Source: Blastomussa wellsi (lineage: Eukaryota; Cnidaria; Anthozoa; Scleractinia; Plerogyridae). From it: a stretch of DNA of 64,000 nucleotides. The position numbers and the translations under genes are program-made. Positions 55,028 to 64,000 of this stretch are shown here, one piece after another. Where the stretch lies: contig OX393568.1 in NCBI GenBank assembly GCA_947652115.1, forward strand, positions 18,115,274-18,179,273, in the 5' to 3' direction. Each line of letters opens with the position of its first letter. The first letter of the stretch is position 1. The notes beneath the pieces are model-generated. The model was not told the DNA's origin, did no database searches, and saw only the letters and a program-made list of their open reading frames with translations.

Positions 55028-56044
55028 ATGATGATGTTCGCCAACAACAGTACTGGCGAATTTCAAGGCCATGAAACATGTAACCTGCCAATTGATCTTG
55101 TGGCCGTCAAGATTAGCTATGCCACTATATACAGCCTCCTTTTTGTTGTCTTTCTTGTGGGAAATTCCTTGCTTATCCACGCGTCTCTAAGATCAAATAT
55201 CACGATGGGCAACATAATAGCTAACATAGCTGCCTCAGATCTCTTGTTCTCCATAGCTCACCTTCCTCGTGATATTGTGGCTCAAATTAGACGTTCTTCG
55301 GATTTTCTTGTCCGCGGGTGGATTGGATCGCTCTTCTGTAAGGTCTGTGCTTTCGTCACGGATGTTTCTGTTGCTGTATCCACACTATCCTTGGTATTAA
55401 TTGCCGCTGATAGGTTGGTCGCCGTTGTATTTCCAAGTCGTTATAGACGAATCACTGTCAACAGCCGACGGCTTCTCATCGTTTCTACCTGGATTTTAGC
55501 GATGGCAATCCACTCTCCATATTTCTATACCTTCCGCTTGGAGACAATGCATGGAGAAACCTATTGTAACTCCAATTGGGAGCCGGCCTTCGATCACGAG
55601 TCAACACATACCCGCTACTACACTGCGCTTCTAGTTACTGTTTTGATTTTACCACTAGTGACAGTATGTATACTGCAGACTATAACCCATTCAAAGCTCA
55701 GGAGCGACAAGATGGCGCCTTTTCGCACTTCCATCGCCAATCATCGACACACGGAAAGGAATAAAAATATTCTTAGGATGTCTATAACAATCGCTTCGGC
55801 CTTTGCGTTTTGCTGGTTTCCTTTTCTTGCTATTCAGTTTCTTGGTCTTTACTTTTCCAGCTCAAACCCAAGTTGTAGTTTAAGCTTTATAATATTCAGG
55901 CAGTTTGCCATGTTTTTGTCTTTGTGTCATTGCATAGCGAATCCGTGTATTTGCTTCACTTTTTTGCGTCGTGTTCGTATTATTCTAAAACCTGCTAATG
56001 GAACTTCGCAGAGGAGTAGTTCTTGTATGGAAACAAGATTGTGA
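55028..56044 (+). CDS. Class A GPCR, gene 3
   Basis: A seven-transmembrane receptor of 338 aa in one coding exon. Landmarks: overlapping N-glycosylation sequons at Asn6 and Asn7; TM1 VGNSLL (Asn46); TM2 AASDLLF (Asp71); Cys104 and Cys180 for the loop-2 disulfide; DRL at 128-130 instead of DRY; Trp155; TM4 end AIHSPYFYTFRL; TM5 Pro209; TM6 CWFP at 262-265; TM7 NPCICF at 305-310, where Cys/Phe replace the Tyr of NPxxY. Loop 3 is short and basic; the tail is short. Three tandem ATGs open the frame, and the first was used. It pairs with gene 4 at 57.8 kb (same order and orientation) and shares WEPAFDHE, LTVLILPL-type TM5 and KLRSDKMAPF words with gene 5. The ligand is not predictable; the motif set is broadly like peptide receptors. 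Confidence 0.88.
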   Translation: MMMFANNSTGEFQGHETCNLPIDLVAVKISYATIYSLLFVVFLVGNSLLIHASLRSNITMGNIIANIAASDLLFSIAHLPRDIVAQIRRSSDFLVRGWIGSLFCKVCAFVTDVSVAVSTLSLVLIAADRLVAVVFPSRYRRITVNSRRLLIVSTWILAMAIHSPYFYTFRLETMHGETYCNSNWEPAFDHESTHTRYYTALLVTVLILPLVTVCILQTITHSKLRSDKMAPFRTSIANHRHTERNKNILRMSITIASAFAFCWFPFLAIQFLGLYFSSSNPSCSLSFIIFRQFAMFLSLCHCIANPCICFTFLRRVRIILKPANGTSQRSSSCMETRL

Positions 56045-57708
56045 CAGTTACCACAAGGAACAAAAAAAACTGTTCCTCAAGTTCCGGTCAGTGGGATAGT
56101 GGGCGCGTGTTTTTGGAATCTAAATCCAATCTATTCGCTGAAAACACTCCCACTCAAGGAGGAAAGGGATAAATGGGTGCGGGTATGGGAAGTGGACAGC
56201 TATTTTTTGACGAATACTTGTACACACAGAAAACAGTTAGTGCGAAAAAAATCCGTAGATCAAACAAAAGTTGCTCAGCAAATGTTGTTACAATAAACGT
56301 CAAGAAATATTCATTACAAACACCTAGCCACGCGTACAAGCGAGGTGAACAGGCAACAATGTATGCACTGGAAAGTTCACGGTCACGATAGAACAACCAT
56401 GTGATATAAGGAACAGAGTCTCTGGGCTTATTTAAATGTAAGATCAACGACAGTCTTTAAGTTTAACGCACGGCATTCACGGAAAACAAACAGCTTTTAT
56501 TGTTAAATAGTATGTAGTTGAATTTTAAGTATATATGATGTGTATTTTTTATAGGCTGATGAATTGATCGTGTTGAAATAAAGATTATCTATCTATCTAT
56601 CTACACTCCAATAGTATTATCTGGTGGGATAACGGATAATGCGGGTGTATCACATAAACTGTAAGATCATTCCCTGTGACGTCCCCTTTGTCTCCGCTGC
56701 ATTTTAGAATTGTTCAGATATGGAGACAGCACTTACAATTACATCACATCAGAAAGAGAGACAGAAAGGGAGGATAGAGAAAGCTGCGACAGTCCGGTAG
56801 TACAGTAGCGATAGACTTATAAATAGGAAAATAACGAGGTTTGTCACTTTAGGAAGTTATGTTTTGGAATTACGAGACAATTCGACCACGGAAAGCAATA
56901 ACACGAACGCAACCAATTTCAATTGAAAACACAATTTGTGGCCATGTGGAGGTGTCTGAAGTGAGTCCATGATTTTCCTTTATCTCTCGGCTCCATCTTT
57001 CTGTATATAAACCACACACGACCCACAAATTCCTTGATTCGCTCCGACGAAGGGCTAAGGCTCGAAATGTCAGCTCTCGAATCTCTTTACGGTGGCCAAT
57101 TCACATTATCAACCCAGTTGATAAAACCAAGTTTTATTGTTATACTTCCCACCGACGCAGCAACACAGAAACTTACCCCCTCTTTTCAAAAGACACCGCA
57201 TATTCTGCCGGCAATGTTTTCTCCAAACTTTCTAACACGTTCTAGGTATTATAGTTATCAAGTCGTTTTCAGTTAGTCTTTTATCAGTTTTAGCCATTGT
57301 CCCGTTTTGCTTTCCAAGCTAACACCTGCCACCGAATTAGGAATACAGAGAGAACCGTTCGCATAATTATTTTAATTTTAAGTTAAGCCATTATATAGGC
57401 AATTATCTTTGGTTGTTGTTCTTTCTATAACAGAGCGGCAGCTGTTTAATATTGAACGTTCTTAGCTACGAAATTAAGAATGGTTTAAGCTGCAGAAAGA
57501 GACAATGCGCCATGAAAGGAGTTCTTGTGGCCTGGGTTCAAGCTATATGAATGAAATACAAAAAAACAACAGTAAAAATGTCAACAGCAATATAAGTTTT
57601 TATTCATTTAGAGACACCTCTTATGAATAGCTAATCACGAAAAGATGTAAATTCCATTGTCACGAACTTGGAGCAAAGAAAAGGATCATAAATAATTCTG
57701 CATTTCAG
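56045..57708. other. Between GPCR 3 and 4
   Basis: An AATAAA at 56577-56582 is followed by a short (TATC)n run (56587-56604). It may be the gene 3 polyadenylation signal or, given the tail-like microsatellite, the 3' end of a retroelement. A Penelope-like 3' end lies at 56985-57165. The acceptor for the next receptor exon (CTGCATTTCAG) ends at 57708. Confidence 0.45.
56985..57165 (+). mobile_element. Penelope-like element 3' region
   Basis: Closely matches 9740-9915: CTCCATCTTTCTGTATATAAA, CACACGACCCACAA, CCGACGAAGGGCTAAGGCTC, AATCTCTTTACGGTGGCC, CAACCCAGTTGATAAAACC and TTATACTTCCCACCGACGC. The endonuclease part is missing. The TATATAAA word suits a promoter in the terminal repeat. Confidence 0.75.
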
Positions 57709-57755
57709 ACAAGCTCGAACTAACAGTCATTGTTGTGATAGTTTCGCTGTTTTCG

Positions 57756-58796
57756 ATGATGATGTTTGTCAATAACAGCTCAGCAGACCCACTTGATGAT
57801 GTTGACGGATTTCAGCACTATAAGAACAAAAATGGAACTTGTTTCCTGCCGATTGATTTTATGGCTGCCATGATAAGCTACGCCTCTATATACAGTGCCC
57901 TTTTGGCTGCTTCACTCGTTGGGAATTCCCTGCTTATCGTCGCGTCTGTAAAATCAAAAATGACGATAAACCTTCTGATAGCCAACATAGCTCTTTCAGA
58001 TCTCTTGTTCTCCATAGTTCATTTCCCTCGAGAGATTGCTGTTCAAGTGAAAGGTTCGACGGCTTTTTTAGTTCGAGGGTGGATTGGACTGATCCTCTGT
58101 AAGATCTGTGCCTTCGTGGCAGATGTTTCTATTGCGGTGTCTACACTATCCTTGGTTTTAATTACCACTGATAGGTTGGTGGCCGTTGTATTTCCAAGAG
58201 CATATCGTGGAATCACTGTCAAAAGGCGACGTTTTTTTATCCTTTGCACTTGGACCTTGGCAATGGCAATTCATTCTCCATACTTGTATACGTTTCGTTT
58301 GGATGCAATGAATGGCGAACCATTTTGTATCACGAAGTGGGCGCCGGCTTTCAATCAAGAGCCAACACACACCCGCTACTACACTGCGTTACTGGTGACT
58401 GTATTGATCGTGCCACTAGTAATAGTGTGCACACTGCAGACAATTACCATGGTGAAACTGAGAGATGACAAAATGGTATCTTTTCGTACTTCCACCGTCA
58501 ATAAAAAACACCAGAGAAGGAACAGAATGCTGCTTAAGATGTCTATAGCCATATCTTTGGCTTTTGCATGGTGCTGGTTACCTTTTATTGTCTTGCAGTT
58601 TCTCTATCTCTACTTCCCTAGTTCAATTCCCCATTGCAGTTTAGGCTTTGAAATATTTAGTCAGTTTGCAATCCTGTTTTCGCTATGCCATTGTATAGTG
58701 AATCCATGCATTTGCTTCACTTTCTTACGCCGGATTCGCAGTGGTCTAAAATCAGTAACAAGCAAAAAGACTATCAGTCACCAAGAAACATATTAA
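57756..58796 (+). CDS. Class A GPCR, gene 4
   Basis: A seven-transmembrane receptor of 346 aa, a close paralogue of gene 3. Landmarks: sequons at Asn6, Asn7 and Asn26; TM1 VGNSLLI (Asn57); TM2 ALSDLLF (Asp82); Cys115; DRL at 139-141; TM4 end AIHSPYLYTFRL; TM6 CWLP; TM7 NPCICF. The ATG at 57756 aligns with the gene 3 start (both MMMF-NNS). The in-frame extension to 57735 begins with GTG and is disregarded. A 5' UTR exon begins after the acceptor at 57708. Membrane segments and intracellular loops are conserved with gene 3, while the N-terminus is longer and diverged, as expected of a local duplicate whose ligand site may have shifted. Confidence 0.9.
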   Translation: MMMFVNNSSADPLDDVDGFQHYKNKNGTCFLPIDFMAAMISYASIYSALLAASLVGNSLLIVASVKSKMTINLLIANIALSDLLFSIVHFPREIAVQVKGSTAFLVRGWIGLILCKICAFVADVSIAVSTLSLVLITTDRLVAVVFPRAYRGITVKRRRFFILCTWTLAMAIHSPYLYTFRLDAMNGEPFCITKWAPAFNQEPTHTRYYTALLVTVLIVPLVIVCTLQTITMVKLRDDKMVSFRTSTVNKKHQRRNRMLLKMSIAISLAFAWCWLPFIVLQFLYLYFPSSIPHCSLGFEIFSQFAILFSLCHCIVNPCICFTFLRRIRSGLKSVTSKKTISHQETY

Positions 58797-59696
58797 TAGC
58801 ATCTCAACCAAATCTCAAATATGCACGAGATGCGGAACGCAAAAGCCTTGCACGGCGTTTTTTAGCCCTAGTTGAAGCAATCAAAATATATGTTTCCTAA
58901 ATTCAAAGCAGGAGATATCGCGATCAACTTTCACATAAAAGGTCTCCGCCCCTATAGTTTCGTAAGCCATATGATTTTGATACCGAAGTGACGTGCTCAG
59001 TACAGCTGAAACTACACTGAGTTGTTTCCTTGTGAATAAGCTATTATTACTACCTATGAAGCACTGCTGTAAACAGCAGCAATTTCGTATTTTCATAAAA
59101 GACGAGTTCAGGATATGGGCATATTTATTTCAGTACAAATCTACTCATGGGCTAACGTCCATATTATTCCTTAACTTTGTAATTGCACTAAGAAGCAATA
59201 TATACAAAACCTAAATGATATAATATGAAGGTGACTTTGCTAAGAGTGAACACATGAATTTAGATAGCTGGAAATCACTAGAAGATACGCCAAGAAGTGA
59301 TCCTATGGTTTACTAAGAGAGAATAACAACAGAAAGCACAAGTTAGAGCTTACTTGAACCCCATGTAAAATGCAGTCTTGCAGTTTGCTGTCGCTGATGT
59401 TTATTTTGTTAAACCTGGTTTAATTAAACATGTTTTGTTGGTGTGAATGCGGTGTAAGTTTATTAACGCATACATTAAGTTTAAAACAAGAAAGAAACAT
59501 TCTTTTACTCGAGGTCGCTTCCGTAGGAAAGCTCGAGTCTTAAAATGCAGGCCGTTTTTCGTCGTTGTCGTCGTCGTCGCAGGTCGAAGTCATTTTCGCC
59601 AAACGAGGGGCATTGCTCCAGGCGTTCATAGCAGAGTGCGTGGAAACTGGGGATGAGAATCGTCCGCGTGCTGATCGGGTGCTTGTCAGTCCGAAA

Positions 59697-59757
59697 ACAT
59701 ATGCATTCACTAAACATATGCATTCACAAACAAACATATGCATTCACTATATGCATT
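59697..59757 (+). repeat. ACATATGCATTCAC short tandem cluster
   Basis: Three copies of ACATATGCATTCAC and a partial fourth, each with the palindrome ATGCAT. Confidence 0.75.
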
Positions 59758-61332
59758 GTCAACAAATAGCAATGTAAAAGATACATTGAATACATATCAT
59801 CAGGGCAATGCCTGGCCTCGCTATTGCCATGTCGCATGAAAAATTGCCTCTTCCTTTTTTACCAAATCCAATCAAAGAAGCTCGAGTTAACGCTTAGAGG
59901 GCGTCTAGTTTTAATACTTCTGGAAAATCCATCACCTTACGAGGCAATTCGTGAAATTTAACGTGAAATTCAAAGAAACCCAATTTCATGTCTGTTCCAT
60001 GGTGGGTAAATGTTGCAAAACGTGCGCTCGCCGAGAAGCCATTTCAAATCAACTGTCAGGAGCCAGCGAATCGCAATCAAGCTAAAAATCGACCACAAGA
60101 AAACTCCATTTGCTTCTCCTGGTTGTAGAATCTGCGCTTAACCGGTTCACAAAAGTTTTAAACCATTTTAAAGACAATGAACGTGTTTTACAGAACGATC
60201 CTATCACAAGTTTCCGTGTTATCAGCAAAAGACAAAATCATCAATTTCATTTGAAATTGTTCATCTCTTCGGCTGTTGCACTGAAAGATATGGACAGTAT
60301 ACATCCGAAGCGAAAAGCCCTGAATATTATTATTCAACATGAACGATGTCAAGTACGAGTTTAAAGGAGGTATGGACCAATGCAGTAAGTAATGTTTAGA
60401 AGTCATTTATTTTTTGAACGTCTAGAATATTTCATTGCAAACGAAGTTTTGAAATTATCTTTTGTTTTTCGCTAGTTTCTGCAGTTTGAAGCTCGCAATA
60501 CAAAATGTCCAAAATGTAGGAATCATGCGTTGTATTGTAGTTTTATTGGAAAGTATTCTTTACTTTTAGCGGACAATTATACAGTTTTCATGTAAACAAG
60601 AGCTATTACTCACGAGTCTGTGTTCGTACAGTGTGGACATAACAGCTCTGAATGAAAAAACTAAACTTGTGTATTTCTTTTCGTTAACATTCGGGCGTAC
60701 AGGTCGGAAGAAGAGATACCGTCAATTGGAATCCAAGTCTTGAGGTTCTTGTTTCCTCACAATTTTTAAAAGGATGTTTAGTCGGTTCATAATAATGTTC
60801 ATTCATCCCAGGCGAAAATTTGTATGTGTCATCTGCATATCCGTGGCACCTGTATTTTCTGAACTTTTAACATGCAGCTGCGTCTTAAATGATGTGCAAA
60901 TCATTTGTACTCTTTTGTTAATGTCAAGGTTTTTTCAGAGCACACGGCGCATCAAATCCTTCTTTCCTTTATACAAGGACCGCTTCGTCCGGAAAAGAGA
61001 GACTACTATTGTAACGTTAAAGAGAATTTGCTCATTCAAGAGTTCCAGCCAGCACTGAGTGTGAATGCCAGTAGCGAAAAGCTTTACTTTGATTAGGAAG
61101 CGTTTCAATGTTGTCATTTGACTGAGACAGCTTTACTTTGAAGCGTCTTTTATAATTACTACTGCAGATTTTCTTTGTCTAGTTTCCAGACCTCCATCAT
61201 TATTGCATGAACAGCTTCCCTAAAATTTTAACGGTTGTACTTTTGAAAATGCATGTGGACAAACCAAACGTCAAGAGAAGAAAAATGCGTCGTTTTAAAT
61301 TGTTTATCAATGTTTGTGTATTTTTTATATTT

Positions 61333-61404
61333 AACAATTATTCCACTAGCGCGCGTTGGACATGAGATGGTAGATAGCCAACGAGGCGCGAGTTGGCTAT
61401 CTAC

Positions 61405-61439
<35 letters not shown>

Positions 61440-61441
61440 TT
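61333..61441. repeat. Long hairpin palindrome (about 50-bp arms)
   Basis: AACAATTATTCCACT at the left pairs with AGTGGAATAATTGTT at the right. The arms include GATGGTAGATAGCCAAC and its complement, around a loop of about 9 nt near 61387. Very few mismatches. It is probably a foldback MITE. Confidence 0.8.
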
Positions 61442-61719
61442 TTATTAAAAACCCCCAAAAAATATTGTACAAACATTTCGAAAAATGCATTTTCATGGCG
61501 TACACGTACCATATTTGTAGGTCAATGGTATATGAGCTCAGAAAAGACGAGGAAGTCAATACGGTAGGGATAGTCTGTATTTGTAATATACATCAAAATA
61601 CCTGTTTTTAGCCCGCGCTGAAAGTCTTGTCAGCATTAATTTTATTCAACACGAAAATAAGAAGAATGTGGGTAGGGGCGGGGGAGTCTGTACCCTATTT
61701 GTACTATAGTAACACCCAA

Positions 61720-61790
61720 ACCTGAAGAAGGCTGGTCTGGTCAGCCGAAATATTGTTTAAAATATGCCACGTTGTGTGTCAGCCTTGCAG
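61720..61790 (+). other. Possible Penelope-type 3' motif, second variant
   Basis: CCTGAAGAAGGCTGGTCTGG, then TCAGCCGAAATATTG forms a short stem-loop. It resembles the CTGAAGAAGG...GAAA-type motif found after the endonuclease stop in other Penelope-like elements. No coding part is nearby. Confidence 0.3.
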
Positions 61791-62066
61791 TTGCTTTTGA
61801 CTTATCATCGTCTCTAGTGACGCTCCCTCTTTTGTTTTATCTCTGTTGCAAAATATTTCACAATGATATCAATTTTCTCCCGATTTTCCCCGGTTGCCGC
61901 CCCCTTGGGAATCCCGCTCCCCGCCTTCTTCCGTATCCTTCAAGCCCCGGCCCAGATTGTCCCGGGTTCCCGCCGCCTTGTCCCCCGCCACAAGAATGAT
62001 AACGTGCTGTCTTTACTAAATACCAGATAATATTTTGTAGGAGATGCTGGCACTTAAAAATTCCTG

Positions 62067-63296
62067 TCAACAGCTCGGTAATGTCGAACTTGCAGTTTTA
62101 AAAGTTACCCTATTTGTCGCAAACGAAGGAGTTGAGACATTGGAATGATTGCTGCCATTACTCATAACCATAAAGTTCATTGTTTGTACAGATTCAGAAC
62201 AGGATCGCCGTACTTCATTCCGACAGCTATTCGATAAGCTTGAACCCGATTCACCTCTTACCTTTCCACCAACCAGACAAGTCTGTTGGCGTTTTCGATT
62301 ACACATAATCTTAAGTTCACGAGAAAAACTTGTCACGAAGATGAAGCAAATCCAGGGATTAACTGCACAGTAAGAGCTAGCCAGAATGCGAGAGACATAG
62401 TACGCCGCCTCAAAACTTCTATTGCATTCAGGGACCGCCTCACGAGAAAACAGTCCGATAAAAGCAAACCCAATATGTAACGTCCAACATATTAAAAATG
62501 CCGTTACAGTAGCTATTATCATCCTTTGTAAATTCCTGTTACGTTTCTTATTTCGTCTTTCGCCTTTGTCACTTCGACTTGGCGCCATTTTGTCCCTTCG
62601 AAGCTTGATTATCACTGTAGTGTAGAGAACTGATACAACAAGGAGCGGTAAAAACAAGACCGTTACAAACAAAAATATGTTGTAGCCAAGATGTGCTGTT
62701 TGATGGTCGAAGGCAGGTTCCCAGCTTGACTGACATTCTAGTTGATCAGCATTTCCATTGGCAACCAGGCGAAACGTGTAGAAATATGGCGAGTGAATTG
62801 TCATGGCTATGAACCAAGTGGAAGCCACGAGAGAGCGACGTATTTTCAAAGTAATTTTCTTATAGAATATGGGATTCACAACTGCAGTGAATCGTTCAAT
62901 GGCGATTAGTACTAAGCTCTGTGTTGACACCGACAACGATATGTCGCTCAGGAAAATGCACATTTTACAGAGAAACAGACCCCCTTCTCCGTGTACTAAA
63001 AAGGCGTTGGAACGGATGATTTCTCTAGTAATAAGGCGAGGAATTAGAAAAATCGCTACCAGGAGGTCGGATGCAGCCATGTTAGCAATAAGAAGCATGG
63101 CGGATTCTTTAATTCTTGTGAACGTAGTAACAAGTAGAATGTTTCCGACCAAGGCCAGTAGAAGAGTTAAGGCATGTAACGTTATGGTAACCTGCCTCGG
63201 ACCCACGACTATCGTACAATGTTGCGTTGAATAGGTACGGTTTATGCTTGCACTAACATCGTCCAAATTCACTGAAGAGACGTTACCGGCAGCCAT
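62067..63296 (-). CDS. Class A GPCR, gene 5
   Basis: A seven-transmembrane receptor of 409 aa, transcribed towards gene 4. Landmarks: sequons at Asn5 and Asn19; TM1 LVGNILL (Asn52); TM2 MAASDLL (Asp77); Cys110 and Cys188; ERF at 134-136 for DRY; Trp161; TM4 end TIHSPYFYTFRL; TM5 Pro217; TM6 CWTL at 270-273, lacking the usual Pro; TM7 NPWICF at 313-318. The tail of about 85 residues is Ser/Asn-rich, with many possible phosphorylation sites, much longer than in genes 3 and 4. Shared words (SWEPAFDH, KLRRDKMAPS) place it in the same group as genes 3 and 4 but more distant. The start is a good ATG at 63296 (MAAGNVSS) and the coding region is a single exon. Confidence 0.88.
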   Translation of the reverse strand: MAAGNVSSVNLDDVSASINRTYSTQHCTIVVGPRQVTITLHALTLLLALVGNILLVTTFTRIKESAMLLIANMAASDLLVAIFLIPRLITREIIRSNAFLVHGEGGLFLCKMCIFLSDISLSVSTQSLVLIAIERFTAVVNPIFYKKITLKIRRSLVASTWFIAMTIHSPYFYTFRLVANGNADQLECQSSWEPAFDHQTAHLGYNIFLFVTVLFLPLLVVSVLYTTVIIKLRRDKMAPSRSDKGERRNKKRNRNLQRMIIATVTAFLICWTLHIGFAFIGLFSREAVPECNRSFEAAYYVSRILASSYCAVNPWICFIFVTSFSRELKIMCNRKRQQTCLVGGKVRGESGSSLSNSCRNEVRRSCSESVQTMNFMVMSNGSNHSNVSTPSFATNRVTFKTASSTLPSC

Positions 63297-63951
63297 AAGT
63301 GATTTGATCGTATCTCTGAAAGGCCAATGATGGATATTCTACTCTGCTTCAGCTTCACTATGTGGAAATAATTTATTTTGCCGACTTTATTTGGCATACG
63401 AACATTTGCCTGTTTGGATGCGGATGTATTTTTTATACCGATACGTGATGCGATTTGTATGATAATTACAATATTACGTAAAGCTTTGACCTTACTAGAA
63501 TATTTATTTTAGCATTATGACCTTAGATATAGTTTACCGAATAGCATTAACTTTCTTTCACGTCATCTTCTTTCAATAGTTACTTGGATTTGATAGCTTT
63601 CTTCCGATGTTCCCCTTTTCAAAATATGTCCATCTGCCTTGAAAATGTGTAGATAACTGAATAACTGAAAAGAAAAATAACTGAGTGATCTCGACGTTCC
63701 TTTCAATCATATTTGAAAAGAAGGGGAGGCGTTAAATAAATAAAATATATGGGTTATAAATTACTGTCATAAATACGTGTTTATGGACCGAGACGATGTG
63801 ACCATAAACACGCTAAGAAAGGATGAGGCCAATTTCCCGCCATCTTGACCGAACAAGCTTGGTCAATGAAAGATTTATTATATTACCCAAAGGACAAGAC
63901 AGAAAATGATTTCGCGGGATGACAGGCCATCCCTAGCCTGCGAACACAGAC
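63297..63951. other. Upstream of GPCR 5; no gene recognised
   Basis: AT-rich. It may contain the promoter and 5' UTR of gene 5, but no core element could be fixed. Confidence 0.4.
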
Positions 63952-64000
63952 GGATTTCCGGCTTTTCTTTACCGGCGGCGTGAAACAAAAGCCGGAAATC
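63952..64000. repeat. Foldback hairpin cut by the window edge
   Basis: GATTTCCGGCTTTT faces AAAAGCCGGAAATC around a loop of about 20 nt; the right arm reaches the last base of the window. The left flank has AGCCTGCGAACACAGACG, so the element may extend further. Confidence 0.65.

Larger units (their letters stand above)
58797..62066. other. Between GPCR 4 and 5; no gene recognised
   Basis: Frames up to 104 codons, none with a domain. Contains an ATATGCATTCAC cluster, a perfect-looking hairpin at 61333-61441, and a GC-rich, CCG/CCC-rich patch at about 61890-61990. Confidence 0.4.

Noticed and set aside
56577..56604. AATAAA plus (TATC)n as the certain 3' end of GPCR gene 3
   Set aside because: It lies more than 500 nt from the stop codon, and the microsatellite tail could equally mark a retroelement end, so it is not listed as a signal.

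Overview
The window looks like nuclear DNA of an anthozoan cnidarian, most likely a stony coral. This is inferred from the AT-rich, intron-bearing gene structure, the expanded rhodopsin-class receptors, and the many Penelope, L1-like and CR1-like retroelement remnants, a tRNA-derived SINE and foldback MITEs. No species call is possible from the sequence alone.

Layout. (1) 1-3.5 kb: repeat-rich flank, then an intronless MRPS31 gene (mitochondrial small-ribosomal-subunit protein) on the minus strand. (2) 4.2-12.8 kb: a mobile-element nest. It holds a TTAA-flanked foldback element, an internally deleted L1-like LINE with an 11-bp target-site duplication, a Penelope-like element remnant with a GIY-YIG endonuclease reading frame, several LINE 3' fragments and a Tc1/mariner-type MITE. 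(3) 13.6-23.2 kb: RBM41 (RNA-binding motif protein 41) on the plus strand, assembled here from six coding exons with GT-AG junctions plus a possible 5' exon. Its introns hold microsatellites, MITEs, a large foldback cluster, an antisense tRNA-like gene, a SINE and a LINE fragment. (4) 23.2-37.5 kb: a long stretch without a recognised gene, with a trinucleotide microsatellite, a 21-copy 47-bp minisatellite and an adjoining CACTA-like element. (5) 37.6-63.3 kb: five class A (rhodopsin-like) GPCR loci. Two form one pair (37.7 and 41.8 kb; the second carries two in-frame stops). Three form a second, related group (55.0, 57.8 and, on the minus strand, 62.1-63.3 kb). The DNA between them is duplicated segments, tandem repeats and mobile-element remnants.

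The genes do not form a pathway. MRPS31 acts in mitochondrial translation, RBM41 is an RNA-binding protein related to the minor-spliceosome U11/U12-65K family, and the GPCRs are probably peptide or small-ligand receptors that grew by local duplication. The most notable signals are a 290-bp, near-identical tract shared by the first two GPCR loci (probable gene conversion) with two nonsense codons in one partner; a cryptic GIY-YIG frame lacking an early ATG; and a series of well-delimited non-autonomous elements whose target duplications can be read directly. I did not find a convincing new biological system; the candidates are listed with their limits.
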